From Corythucha ciliata (Eukaryota; Arthropoda; Insecta; Hemiptera; Tingidae): a stretch of DNA of 64,000 nt. The stretch is taken from NCBI GenBank assembly GCA_038030265.1, contig CM075941.1, forward strand, positions 21,390,001 through 21,454,000, written 5' to 3'. This document shows positions 20,736 to 33,085 of the stretch, piece after piece. The notes under the pieces are model-generated. The model did no database searches. It had not been told where the DNA came from and worked only from the letters and a program-made list of their open reading frames with translations. Position 1 is the stretch's first letter. Every line of letters starts with the position of its first letter. The translations under genes were made by a program, and so were the position numbers.

Positions 20736-22215
20736 TCACGGGATCAAATTCTACTCTAAAAGTCAATTCCGCAGGTTGACATGGGGTTCTGGTCCTTTGA
20801 AAGAACCATTCCGTGGGAATGCCTTTTTTGAAGTCCATATTTCACGGATTTTTGACCCTTACAGAACCGAAGTATTGAATTCAAGAACTAATTTCGCCTC
20901 TAATTATTCTTAAAATAACAATATTCTGAAGGTTTGACCTCAAAAACCAAAATTTTGCGAATGTTGCAGTCTAAAATTCGGGGCAAGGTTGACTCCCTAA
21001 AAAAGACAAATTTCGGATTTCATGCGTTCAAAGCCAAAATTTTCAGCGTGTTGGATCATTCAAACCCCACCAATTTTGCGAGGTTGGCCTATTATATTAA
21101 ACCTATTATATTAAAACATCCGATCTCACGGGATCGACTATTAAAAAAAAAAAAAAAAACCATTTCACACTTTTGCTACCGCCAATATAATCAATTCTGT
21201 GGGTTCGGCTCTTTCAGAGTCAAAATATCTAGAATTTCACACTTCAAAGGATCATCACGGTTTTGGTTAGTTCAAAGCCATTGGCTCCTTTTAAAAACCA
21301 ATTCCGCCGAAATGGATCTTTCAAAAACCAAATTTCGTGAATCTTGCAAGTCTACATAAACAATTTCGCGCGGGGTTGGCTCTCTAAAAGAGGCGAAACT
21401 AGTGATTTCATGCGTTTAAAGTAAACATTTCCAGTTTGTTGGCTCATTCGAGCCTCGCCAATTTCGAGGGCTTGGCCAATTCGAAAATCCGATCTCCCTG
21501 ACTTTCCAAAAAAACTTATTTCACATGTTTGGGATTCTCTGAAATAGCAATTCCGTGGGTTGGGCTCTTTTGAAGTTGGAATTTCGCGGATTTGACACAT
21601 GAAGAATCAAAGTTCACGGTTTTGGTCAATTCCAATGCCATTGGCTTTCTTTAAAAACCAAATTCGTGTTAATTTGGCTCCCTCAAAAACTAAATTTCGC
21701 GGATCCTCTGGCTCGCCAGAAACCAATTTCGCACATGGCTGGCTCCCTAGAAAAGGGCCATCTTCACGGATTTCATGAATGCATTAAACTTCAAATTCAA
21801 AATTTGCATGGCCCAGTCGAAAATTCAATCTCACGGGATTGACTCAAAAGAAAGAAAAGAAAAAAAAACTCACGTCTTTGGAACCGGCAAAATAGCAATG
21901 CTGGGGATTGGGCTTTTTCGGAATCAACATTTTGTGAATTTAGCACTTGAAAATTCAATTTTCACGGTTTTGGCTTATTCAAGGCCACTCACTGGCTCCT
22001 TTAAAAAACCCAATTCAGTCGATTTGGCTCATTCAAAAACTAATTTCGCTGATCCTGGCTCGTCAGAAATCAATTTCACGGTGTCGGTGCCTTAAAAAGC
22101 TAACAAATTTCACACGTTTAAAATAATAAATTCCTGGGTGTTGGGTTTAATTGGGCAAGTTCGCGGGTCTCGCTATTTTTGAAAACATAATTTTGCAGTG
22201 TTGACCCATTCAACC
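20736..22215 (+). repeat. Degenerate tandem array, family B (plus orientation)
   Basis: A 1.5-kb block of the TTTGGCTC, CAAAAACCAATTTCGCGG family. It includes longer duplicated segments: text around CTTCACGG, TTTTGGTTAGTTC and CAATGCCATTGGC appears at 21,230-21,345 and again at 21,600-21,680 and 21,950-22,010. This suggests amplification of multi-unit blocks. A run of 16 A lies near 21,143-21,158. Confidence 0.8.
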
Positions 22216-24226
22216 GAACGAAATTTTACGTTTTTTTTTTTTTCTCATTGAGACTCACTGTGCTGCAGTGCTGCTATCCTATAGTCCAAGAGAGTCAGAA
22301 AGTGAGGAAAGCCTCCGTAAGAAAGTGCCCGTACACTGTGTAGTTTCGAGCACCGTGGGGGGCAGCGCGTGGCCCCTTCGCACACGCCTGAGTTCAAAAA
22401 AGTAACATTTCCACGGGCCGGTTGGTTGGATTTTCGATCACACGATCGGGGAGGTTCTCGTATGGGTGACGGCGGTTTTAACCGCTTTGGCACGTTGCGC
22501 GCTCTTCATTCACATATTTAAGAAATCTTGTACAAAATACATTTTTAAATTTACGTTTTACTTCCATGTTCCCTACGGGAATGGAAGTGTGGTGTTCGTG
22601 AAAAAAATCGAGTGCGAGCTGACATCACATTCATAATGTACAACCTCTTTTGATTTCAATTGTTTTCACCTTTATGAAGTAGCCCGAAGGTGTGAAAAAT
22701 TGAGCTCAGTCAGTGATAGGGTGTTGACCAGTTAAGTTCTACGCTTTTCATCCCTTATTTTTATTGGACACAGGGGTCGGGTCATGTGCCTTTCAAGGCA
22801 TCAAGCCAGGGCGGGAAGAAGGCACAATCCTGGACACAGGGGTCGACGAATTTTTACTATGTCAGAAGGGAGATTCTTTAACTAGGGGCTATTACCGTCT
22901 CCATTAACCCCCCCCCCACTGTAAAAACTCGGTGATCCCCGTCCCCACTGTAGAAACTTTCTACCGATTACATTATCGTTACATCCCGCTCCCTTTTCGA
23001 CATAAGTGCGAAGTTTCGGCCAACAGTTAGTACGTACGTGTGGGTCATGCTCTTTTGAAGGTATCACACCATTTGTATATAGAGGCGCGGCGGACAGAGC
23101 CTTAATGAAAGTGTGACAGACTTAATCAAATTTATGTTACTGCTGTCTACGGTTTACGGGTTTTTCCATCACGTCTAGCGAGCCTTTTTTTTCTTGAAAA
23201 TTAATCCCACGTTTTCCTGTCCGCTCATCCCCGTGGAAATCTAGCGCATCATTTCTCTTTTTATGATGAATTTTTCTTTACAAAAGGCCCGAAGAAAAGG
23301 TCAAAGCCCAAAAAAAAATTAAAAACAAACGCAAGTATGCCCTCTATAATTACAGCTCTCCCCTTAATAAACATTAGATGCGCCCTCCCTTTAGCGCCCG
23401 CAGGGGTCGTCATTTGACCCTCCGGGAAATAGTCGAAATTTTTGGTGAAACGAAAAATGAGGAGGCAAAGGGAGGGGGTGAAAAGAGGAATAACAACTAG
23501 CGTGACTTTAATCTCGTGCGTAAATCTGTAATTATAGAGATTTTTTAGATAATAAATTTGGTTCCCCCTACAACTCAGTTCATTTCCATGAGATGAGGGA
23601 TTACAGGATGGGATGAACTCGTGTATAGTTTGATGACACACGAGCCTGTTGTACTTAAAAAGAAAAAAAAAGTGGCACACTATGCTGATTTAATACCTCC
23701 GAGGAATATACCGTCAACTATATTGGGGAGGCGCGATATTAATAAATCATAAAAGAACATGAGATGTTTATCGAGCCGAAGAAATGTGAATGTGTTCGTA
23801 GGTTTGGTGGGTAAGGGTGATGGGAGGTGGAGGGTCAGGAAAGGTTGGAAGAGAATGAGCATAAACATGCGTGACGGTTGTTTCAAGATATGAGGTATGC
23901 CAAATCAGTTTTTTTCTTCCTTCTTCTCTCATATTCTTAGCCTTATGATAAACTATGATTGTCAATTTTTTCAGAGCCTTGACTAAAATCCATCGCTTAT
24001 CTCCCCCTCCCCGCACCATCGAATAGCCCCGAGTTATTCGGAATTTGTTTTTAATAGTCGCCATCACGCGGTGCCTATTTTATTTGGACATCGACCCACC
24101 CCGCTCAGTCCACCCTCTTTATCATCGTTTTAAAGCTCGTCTCTATCCCGCTAACAAATAACTGGATCTCAAAACATGGACAAAGCTACATGATTAGCGT
24201 TATTTCCTCCCCCCCCTGTCACGCTC

Positions 24227-24268
<42 letters not shown>

Positions 24269-25930
24269 GTAGATTTTTAAACCAGTTTAAACCTTTTTTT
24301 TTAGTGTTTCTCTCTCAGCACCCTCTTTATTACATGGACCCTCTTTCTCGCTCGCGCGCGTTACACGCGAAATTAATTACGCGAAGCGAATTTTGACAAT
24401 CTTAATTAAAAAATTCTTATATTGTAGGGGTTAAAGGATCGAGTAATAAATCCTAGCGACGTTCGTTATAATTGCTTGCTTCTCGATCACTTAATAAATT
24501 GGCGAGCTTTAAAAGCTTTCCTAGAAACATTAAGAGTACAAATTATAATAATTTATTAATTGCTTATATTTCTCATTAGTAACAATTTTTTTCTTAACGA
24601 ACTGAAAGAGATAGAATTCACTGATTCTCTTTTTATTTGACACGAGAAACTTGATGGTGGGCAAGGTAGTGTATGGTGGGAAGGCTTGACATGAATACCT
24701 GCGTTATTTGGGCGACTGAAATGTCAATAAAACGAAAATAAAAAAGTGGAACTTTCTATTAACTCGTGAGGTCTGGCGTGATGTACTGAATTTCAAAAGA
24801 TTGATGGTGATAGGGAAGAGGTGGGTCACACATATACAGAAGGCCCCGTCGATTAAATGCGATAAAAAGAAAGAGGCGCGTTTTGAAAGCAAAAAAGATA
24901 TAGCAATGGGCTGCGGTTCTCATCCCGTTTTAGTTCATGAAAATGGGCTGCCACTACCAAACCATCACGAAATTGGCGGGGCTCTCGGAAAATGGGAAAT
25001 TCTTGGAGAGCGTTGAAACAGCGCTCCTCCCAGTGTTCCTCCCTTACCCCCTCTCTCACTCACCCTATCTTTCTCTCTCTTGACTACAATATGTGTCTGT
25101 AGGGAGACCCTGTGTGTATAACGTGCTCTGGCCCTATTCCACGGTATCTGTAAATTTACATATCGACAATGTTCGTCGACATTATTTTCTTTTATTTGTT
25201 TATAACTTTATATCAAACACTTTTGAGCTTTTACCTATACCACAATACCAAACAAAAAATAACAAGGAAGAGCTAAAGGGAGGATGTGTCCTTATACAGT
25301 TTAACTTATCGGAAAGGGGGGAACGAAGGGGATGGAATATCCAAACCAAAATCGTGAACATAAAAAAATCGAGTGCGTTTTCCTTACTTCCGATTAAGCT
25401 ATTATATTATCTCCCCCCTCAACCACTGAAGAAACTCTCCCCTCACCTTTGAAAATCGTTCTTGGAACGAGCCCATCACAATCACCCACTTACTAAAAAG
25501 CCCAGTCATTTTAAACGTCATTTTTGAATTTTTGGAATTTTTATCTCCCAGGGGGCTCTCTCTGTAAGGGAATGTTATAAGAGGAGATGGGTGATCCGTG
25601 TGTGTGGAATATGTAGGGAGAGGTCGACGAAATCTTAAAGGCCGTGAATGGAGTTGTGGCTAAGGGTGAGATGGTGGAAGGAGGGGAGGGGGAGCTGTCA
25701 TGTTGACGAGATCGTCAAAAAAGTGAACATTCCTTTTACTGGCATTAAGCACTTACGTTTGTAAGCTTGTTTTTCACACAAATCTTTTCACCTATGGCAA
25801 CCCGTTCTCGAAAAGCAAACGATGTTTAAACAATCGATAGTCTTGGTGGTTTAATAGCAATATTCGATGGATATATAGTTTCATCCGATTCATATGCCGA
25901 TTTTCGGAAATTTAATTCTATTCAAGGGCG
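22216..25930. other. Gene-free region
   Basis: Ends the B array with a T run at 22,231-22,243, then 3.7 kb without a recognised gene. The 22,260-22,500 part is GC-richer but contains no convincing protein. Minus-strand frames of 139 codons (23,261-23,680) and 99 codons (23,768-24,067) are low in complexity and show no domain. Confidence 0.5.
24231..24265. repeat. (CT)n microsatellite
   Basis: An uninterrupted TC dinucleotide repeat of about 17 units. Confidence 0.95.
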
Positions 25931-25934
25931 TAGC

Positions 25935-27700
25935 TGGCTCTTGAGTGAGAAGCACCAATTTGGGGTCTCAAAATCGAGATTCAGTGGTCTCAAAATTAAG
26001 GTTTTGTGGTATTGAAATCGAGCCTGCGTGACCTTAAAATCTAGGTTTCAGGGACTCAAAATCAAATAAAATCGTCGTTCTGAACAGCTCCAATAAATTG
26101 AAGTTTCGAAAAGTCTGACAATTTTCGTTTTGAAACGCTATGAATATGATATTCTGATTTTGGGGATCTGGGGAGTCGCAAAATTGACGTTTTTGTGCCT
26201 GAGAAGCGAGGTTTTTGTGGATTTTTAAACACCAGGTAGGATAAATTAAAATTTAGACGATCTTAGTAACTTCCAAAATGTCCATTCTGAGATGTCACAA
26301 AATCGAGATTCTGAGAAGCCTCAAATTAGTCTTCTAAGTGGGAGTTGCACGGGTGTGATTCCTCGACCCTCTCCAATCACCTCTCGTCTACTACTCGGCG
26401 AACACTTTTCCGCCTTATTTCTGCTCCATTTCTGGGTTCTAAGGATTCGTTTTCAACATTCAGATTCCCACAGGATCTCAGAATATCAAAATTCTGGATT
26501 TTTAGAACAACAATTTTTGTTCTTCTCGGGGGGGGGGGGGGGGAGGCGAGACATTTCCGAACGACGATTTTCGAATCTCCTCCTCCTCCGATTTTTGGAT
26601 GAGTTCTCCAATAATTGTAGATTTCGAGTTCTCAAAACAGTGCATTTTCAAGCATCAAATTGAGGATGTCGTAGTCGTGGAATTGAGGATTTTGAGATTT
26701 CAGGAATGAGCGTTTTAATTTCTTAAAATTAAGGATTATTGGGTTTCATATTCGGTGTTTTAGGGATCTCAAGTTTGAGGACCACAAAGAAATTGATGAT
26801 TTTTGGCCCTTAAAATTGATTTTTAAGTCTCAAAATTGAAATTTTGGGATCTCAAAATTGAGTATTTTTGAGAATCAAATTCGTGGATTTGAGAGATCCT
26901 AGGATTTAGGTCCTGAGGAACCCTCGACATTGTCGTTCTGACGAGCCTCACATTAGAATTCTGAGAATTGTATGCGCTTGTATTGGGAATTTTTATGACT
27001 AAAATTTAAGGATTTTTTGGGATCAAATTCGGGGTTTTGGAGGATCCCAACATTGAGGTTCTGAAGATTCAGAGAAGCCCTAAATTTGAATTCTGAGAAT
27101 TCTACAGACTGGCATTTGTAAAATACAAGAGTTAACATTTTTTAAAACCTCAAGTTTTAGAGAATTGCTAAATTGAGAATCTTGAGGTCGCAAAAAAAAG
27201 ATTTTGAGGTATCCGATTAAGGGTTAAAAATACGCAATACTGATTATTTTGAGATCCCGAAGTAGAAGATTTTTAAATCACAGAATTGAATGGTTTGATG
27301 TCTAAAAATTGAGAATTTTGTATGTAATCGGATTGAAGGTTTCTGGCGATCCCAACATTAAGGTCAAGAGGATCCCCCCCCCCCAATTATTGTCGTTCTG
27401 GTAGTCCCCTAGTTTAAATTCTGAGAAGTACTTCTACACGTGTACACAGACGTTCGAAATAACCCTGACTTTGGCATTTTGAGAGCCTGGGGATTTTGGG
27501 AGTATCGAAATTCGAGGATTTTTCGTGCCTCGGATCTGAAAATCCCGAAGCCGGGGTTCCAAGAGCCCCAAAAATATTGTTTTTGAAGGCTTTAAAATCG
27601 ATGTTTTGGGGAAATCTACGGGATCTTATCGTCAGAGGAGCCTAGCTTGTGCATTTAGGAAGTCCAAGTAAAGTTTCGCACTTGCATTTTGGAAGAGACA
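25935..27700. repeat. Degenerate tandem array, family C
   Basis: About 22-30-bp units contain CTCAAAATTGAGGATTTTG and GGGATC. The words are partly self-complementary (TCAAAATTGA), so the orientation of single copies is ambiguous; most match the reverse complement of the 45.8-48.2-kb block. A G15 run lies at 26,529-26,543. Frames through the array are not genes. Confidence 0.75.
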
Positions 27701-27959
27701 GCTGAGCGTAATTGGCCCAAGAGTAATTTTGTGTCAGCGTTATTTAATTTCTTAAGCTATCGACGGGTGGTCCCAGCCCAAAACTTTCAACAGAGTGGCC
27801 ACCAGTCTCCCTTTAGGACAGAGTAGTATAACGAATGATTTCCTTCGGAGTGGTAAGATCCGCCCTCTCCCCTCCAACAGGGCAAAATTACACAACTAGA
27901 CGTTATTCTTAGTTTCTGCGGAGACAAAACTGCGATTCCTTAGTCACCTTCCTTTTCCC

Positions 27960-28215
27960 CGTGGTGTTGGTTACGTCCACGGCTAGAATCTGCGGATTTT
28001 ACTCCTCCAAACTCCAATTTCGTGGATTTGGAACTCATTTTGTGGGTTCACGCATTTCAAATCTCCAAATTTTGTTGGTTGCTGGCACTCACCGAACCCA
28101 ATTTTGCGGGGTTTGCAAAAAAAAAAAACTCGATTTTGCAAGATAGACTCCCTAAAAAGCCCATCCCACTGGGTTGGCCATTTGAAAAAGAAATTTAACA
28201 GTTTTGGGTCTTTGG
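27960..28215 (+). repeat. Short family B block
   Basis: Seven or eight decayed units with CCAATTTCGTGGATTTGG and GGGTT words. An A11 run near 28,119 is present. It sits between two family C blocks. Confidence 0.65.
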
Positions 28216-28384
28216 TGTGGTTTCAGCCAATTACCTCGACTCCAGAGTGGCCCAGTGTGGTCACCTGTTATCGAGCAGTCCGTTACCGCCGCCTTTCTTG
28301 ACATTTTAAACGTTCTGGGCTGTCGCCTCGTCAACTGGTTGGGCGGATCCTCCGATATTTGGCACTGGTGACATTTAACTTCTC

Positions 28385-29250
28385 AATTACATGACCTTTC
28401 AAGCCCTCAGGTACTCCGAGGTTCTCAAACCCTCGAATTTGAAGCTTCTCACGAAAACATTTTCACGATTATGAACTAAAGTACGCGACACGAAATAAGG
28501 CGGGTGTGACTCATCGGCCCTCCCATGCCCTGTTGCCACTCCGTTCGTTGTGGGTGGTGATGTGGGGTGGGGTTTTACGAACGCTCACCGGCTCACAGCT
28601 CTCCAAAGTGACAACGATGGGAGCGCAACGTTGCCAGCTATGGGTGTAGACTTGAGCTTTTCATCGCATCTTTGGGACTATAATGCGCAACGTTGGTTTT
28701 TTAGTCGATGAGTCACACCCGCCTTATTTCGTGTCGCGTACTTTAGTCGTAACTCAGTAGTTACCCACACCGCGATTTTGAGGCATTCAGATCTTTCTTT
28801 TTGAGATTTCTCACACCCTTGATTTTCAAATTCACAAACACATCAATTTGGATGATGCACAAAATGGCTTTTCAGAGTGAAAACGTCTTGGATTTTCGGT
28901 TCTCTGCATCTATGGGTGTCGAATAGGGGAGGGGGGCTTCTCAAAACGTTTTGTCGCTTTTTATTTAGAACTTGATTTTGAGTACTACAGAAATCTTAAT
29001 TACGAGCCTCCCCAAAACTCTCAGTTTCTCCAAGTGTCTTGATACTTTTCAGATGATTTTTGAGGTTTCTGACCACCTTGGTGTTTAAATCCCTGAAACA
29101 TAAATTTTGGTCCTCTCCAAAAGCTCTGAAACGCTCAATTTGGGGATTTTAAGAACGACGGGTTCAACTGTGGAAACAGTAAGTTTCGATTAGTCACTGA
29201 ATCAGAAAACAATACCGAAATTCACTCCCGGAAGCCCCTCAAAGGAACCT
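28385..29250. repeat. Family C relatives interrupted by a MITE
   Basis: The words CTCGAATTTGAAGCTTCTCA, GATTTTGAG and CTCTCCAAAA recur irregularly from 28,410 to 28,470 and from 28,770 to 29,230. The 28,474-28,747 MITE separates the two parts. Decay is strong. Confidence 0.5.
28474..28747. mobile_element. 274-bp MITE with 42-bp terminal inverted repeats
   Basis: The left end (28,474-28,515) and right end (28,706-28,747) are perfect or nearly perfect inverted copies, containing ACTAAAGTACGCGACACG, AAATAAGGCGGGTGTG and ACTCATCG. The interior has no coding capacity. No unambiguous target duplication was found, so the superfamily is unknown. Near-identical ends point to a fairly young insertion in old repeats. 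Confidence 0.75.
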
Positions 29251-29505
29251 CAGAAACCTATTAATTTTAAAACAAGAATTCAGCCGTTTAACTTTCATTT
29301 TGGAGCCTTTGAAAGTGAATATTCTACCCCAGAAAATCATGTTTTTTTGTCCTATCGCGGGTAGTTTAGATCCCACTAGTGGGTTATAAATGGTCAAACT
29401 GGCCGAATAAAACTGTTTACACGGCTGGTGATCCTTCATAGACTTTCAAAGATACGCTGCCCTATGCGAAATTTTAATTTTGGATTTTATTTTATTTTTT
29501 TCCAG

Positions 29506-29903
29506 TGGTGGTGTCGTCCCGGGACTCTACCGATCGCGCTCTCTACCCCACTATCTCGGGTGCGACTCTGGTTTGGGCAGTTTCAGTGAGGGGGGAGTGT
29601 GTGGCGGCGGCGGCGGGGGCGGTGTACTGGGCGGCATTGGAGGCGACCACCTCCTTGGCTTGGGCCTCGGCTGTGACGACAAAGAGGGCCTGGCCGGTCA
29701 GGACAAAGGCGACGGGGTCGTCGGCGAACTGAGACAGCTCATCACCCTACGACAGCACTACTATCCCGAAGGGGGTTGGGGCTGGCTCGTTCTCGCCGCC
29801 TCGCTCGCCGTTCAACTCCTCTCGCACGGTCTTCAACTCGGTTCGGGCGTTCTTCAGCCGTACGTTCAACAAAAGTTCGGCCCTCGACATCCAACTCTCG
29901 CAG
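29506..29903 (+). CDS. Internal exon of an SLC16 (monocarboxylate transporter) family gene
   Basis: SLC16 proteins are 12-span membrane carriers of the major facilitator superfamily that move monocarboxylates, aromatic amino acids or thyroid hormone. A pyrimidine tract ending in CAG (to 29,505) and a GTATTT donor (from 29,904) bound a 398-bp exon. It begins with the third base of a codon and ends after the first base of one, coding 132 whole residues. Residues 1-80 are a Gly/Leu/Asp-rich cytoplasmic segment with a seven-glycine run (33-39). Residues 87-93 read PEGGWGW, the conserved SLC16 signature entering transmembrane helix 1, followed by a hydrophobic helix to about 118 and a KFGPRHPTLA loop. 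The exon is visibly GC-richer than its AT-rich surroundings. Upstream and downstream exons were not found in the window. Substrate and subfamily cannot be read from this piece. Confidence 0.9.
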
Positions 29904-31875
29904 GTATTTTCTCTCTCTTGTTTTAATACATAATTATATTTACACAACAAATCGGCCATCTATGTCTAAAAATAAAAACTTTAATGAACCATTACGATCG
30001 ACACCTCCCGACAACCCACCATATCTAACTACTCACTATTTTTACCATCAATGGAAACTGACCCACGAGTGTTATATGTACGCCCTCCCCCATTCAAACG
30101 CCTAAAAGGGTCGTATAAATATATTCAATGGATCTTGAACTCGTATCATCTGCTCCAAGTCCCTTCCGAGGGCATTGCATTCTTTACGCTAGTGAAAGTA
30201 TAGAAAGAAGTCTTTCGAGTGGGTATATATCTGTTTAAACCAGTTCTCATTATGGTTGATTATAAGTCAACCCTCCCCTAACCCCTCTCACCAACCATAA
30301 CGAACGATCCCTGAGACTTGCTCTCATGGTCTCCTTTAATCAAATGCTGTAAAGGTCGAATTCCAAAAGATACACCTCTTAAACTGTAGCTGTGCTTCCG
30401 TTCCATATTACTTTTGATCCAATAAGAATGGATGGTCCCTGGTGTGATGTAGGGAGGGTGGTAGGGTTGGGGGATTCTCAACAAAACTCGACTTCCAAAC
30501 AAAGTTTTTCACAAGATAGAACCTAGTTTTTGCTTCTTTTTTGTATTCTACAACGAGATTGGTTATAAATGAAGTTTTTAAAAAACCAAAACTTTAAAAA
30601 CTCACTTACTTGAGCGCTGTGAAAACACGGAGAATAGTGGTTTGCAGTTGATGGGAAGACGAAGAGGGGAGGAGGGAGTACAACGTTGGCATTTTTCATC
30701 ACTTTTATCGGTTAAAAGGCAACTGTGTTGATTTACCCTGGTTTGTTTTCGAGAAAAAGACACGGGTTTTCGTCTGATGGCTTCTATTTTCGTTCAACAA
30801 CGAAAAGACGACGAGGATCCCTTCCCCTCCATCTCGTCCCGGTCCTCCCATTTTCCAGCTCCCTTAATTTATATTAGTTTTCGTCGTCTGATATTTTGAT
30901 TGCTTGTTGAATGGAATGGAAAGGGTTGGAGGTGGGGAGGAACTTTCGAATTAAAATTTGAGATCTTATCATTTCCTCGCGCTCAAACCCCACTGTTTGT
31001 TTGTTCTATTTTCAAAGAAACACCTTCAAATTTTAAGTGAGAGATTCATTTGACCCTTTTACTGTAAAAGATCCTCGTTTAACGCGTTATGGTGAGTTGG
31101 GGGGGGGGGGGTTACCGTGTAAAATATTAACGGTACGAAAAATGTTGTGATGGTTTATACATATTGAAGAAAAGGGAGAAAGGTGGAGATGGCCGTTTAA
31201 AACTAGTGCGCAAAGTTCCTTCATTATTAAAAAAAAAAAAAAAAAAAAAATCAACTCGCAGCCCATTTATTATGTCTCCCGGTACTGAGCCGATTAAAAG
31301 GACACCGTGGAAAGTGCGACAGAAGTAAAAAAAAAGTGCGTGTATGTGGTGCGCACAGTGGGAGGTCCTTTCACACCTATCACACACACTTCAGGTTAAT
31401 GGTAGAAGAATGTTAGAGATCGCGGTGAACATGAGAGGTCTGGGTTGGCGGGAGGGTGGGGAATTAAAACGTATTGCTCTATTCGATAAGGCTACATCGG
31501 CAGAATAAATCTCTAATTTTTTTTGCTACGTAAAAGAAGTCTACTTCAGGCCTCCCCCCCCCCCACCACATAGTAAACAGCGTTTCGGATGCTTACGACA
31601 TCTCGTAGGTGAGTTGGGTTTGGGTAGTGCTGTCGGTGGTAGAGTGAGCGGGGGGTTTGGATTGATACAAATAAAAAGGAAAGAAAAACAAATCACACGT
31701 GGAGGGGGAGGGGTGAAGACAGAACGAAAGAAAGAAATTTCTTGTACGGTTTCCAATTGGTTTTAAAGTAGGGCATAAGAGTAAACAAACTCAGATTGTG
31801 AGGGTGTGCCCCCTTTTCCCTTTTCTTTTTTTTCTACTTTGTTGCATTTAACCCCAAACCGTCCTGTTTGTGCGG
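29904..31875. other. Presumed intron and gene-free DNA after the SLC16-like exon
   Basis: No further SLC16 exon is recognised. The stretch contains a G13 run at 31,099-31,111, an A22 run near 31,229-31,250 and a C run near 31,554-31,563. Confidence 0.5.
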
Positions 31876-31879
31876 CTAA

Positions 31880-32405
31880 AAACAAATTTTCCACCGTCTC
31901 CTTTCAATCGGCCCAAGGATGTTGGAAACCCCCAAATTGAATATTTCGGAGGTTTGACTAATTCGGAAAACTCATGTGGCTCATTTCGAAACAAATTTCA
32001 TGGGTTTGGCTCTTTCAAATGCCAATTTCATACAAATTTCGTGATTCTAGGCTTTGTGAAGTCCACCCTCGCTAATCTCTGTTTTTTGGGAGTGGCTAGT
32101 TTAAAAAACCAATTTGATGAATATGGCTCCTTTGAAATCACTCCGTGGGTTTACCTCTTTCAAAAGCCAAAGTTTGCGAGTTTGGCTCCTTGGTCAAAAA
32201 CGAAATTTCGAGAGTTTGGTTCTTTAAATCCGAAATTGGTTTCATGGTTTGGCTTGTCAAATTTCACGGATTTGAATATTGAAAAAAACAATTTCGTTGG
32301 TCACAAAACCCACACACGGTGAGTTAGGCTCCCAAAAACGAATTTCTTGGGTTTGACTTCTGTTCAAAGAACAATTTTGTGCTTTTCTCTCATTATCCCT
32401 TTCCA
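31880..32405 (+). repeat. Degenerate tandem array, family B
   Basis: About 17 diverged units carry words such as CAAATTTCGTGATTC and TTTGGCTCTTTCAAA. A 150-codon frame runs through the whole block with repetitive Phe/Gly/Ser text and is a repeat artefact. Confidence 0.8.
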
Positions 32406-33085
32406 ACAGAATTTGTAAAAATCACTGCGAACCTTGGAATTGACCCTGAGATGGTCAAGTGAGGCTTTGAGTGCAACTGTTCGCTCTAAAAATAGGCAAT
32501 TTACCCCCTCTCACTAACGTGGCTCATTCCCCCAACAGTTAAGAACGTGATCATTTCTCAGATATTTACCCCGAAAATTGGGGGGTTTCGTCTTCCTCAA
32601 CTCAGGTCTGGATATGTGGATGGAAGGGGGTCTAGGAGGGGCATCTGCTCAAGGCGGAGACGCGTAAATATGGTTGGGGGGGAGTGGTTCATGGCGAATA
32701 AGATTGGGTTGGTTGAGTTTGGTTTTCGTAGAAATTATAGTTAACGTACGAAATTATTGGCGGTGCCAATATGCGCTTAGTGGAGCGAGCTTAGTGAACT
32801 AGTTTCGGCCATCTCAACAAAACAAAACACTCATACAACATTAATATTATGTATAATGAATCACAAATTGTTTGTCTAAAAATGTGGCGAATTTCGGTAT
32901 AATATCACCCATTATAGGGAATGTATTTTTAGGACTACGTGTGGTCGTCAACTGTGGGGTTTGCCTCCATCCTCACCACTCTTTCACCCTACTTTATTAG
33001 GGTAGCCGGATTATTTCTGCAGGTAACGCCCCTGCCTAGTGCCCCTCAGCAAGGCGGCAGTTGAGCTATTTAAGAGATCTCTATG
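32406..33085. other. Gene-free spacer
   Basis: No gene is seen. The 33,000-33,085 end carries a weak tRNA-like word on the minus strand (TAGCTCAACTGCC), insufficient to call a tRNA. Confidence 0.5.

Noticed and set aside
22245..22493. GC-richer patch after the family B array as a possible gene
   Set aside because: The 82-codon minus frame shows no motif, and no splice-bounded exon is evident.
23261..23680. 139-codon minus frame with hydrophobic stretches
   Set aside because: Low-complexity AT-rich text without conserved motifs; hydrophobic runs are expected from T-rich DNA.
31870..32322. 150-codon plus-strand frame
   Set aside because: It coincides exactly with a family B array and has only repeat-derived text.
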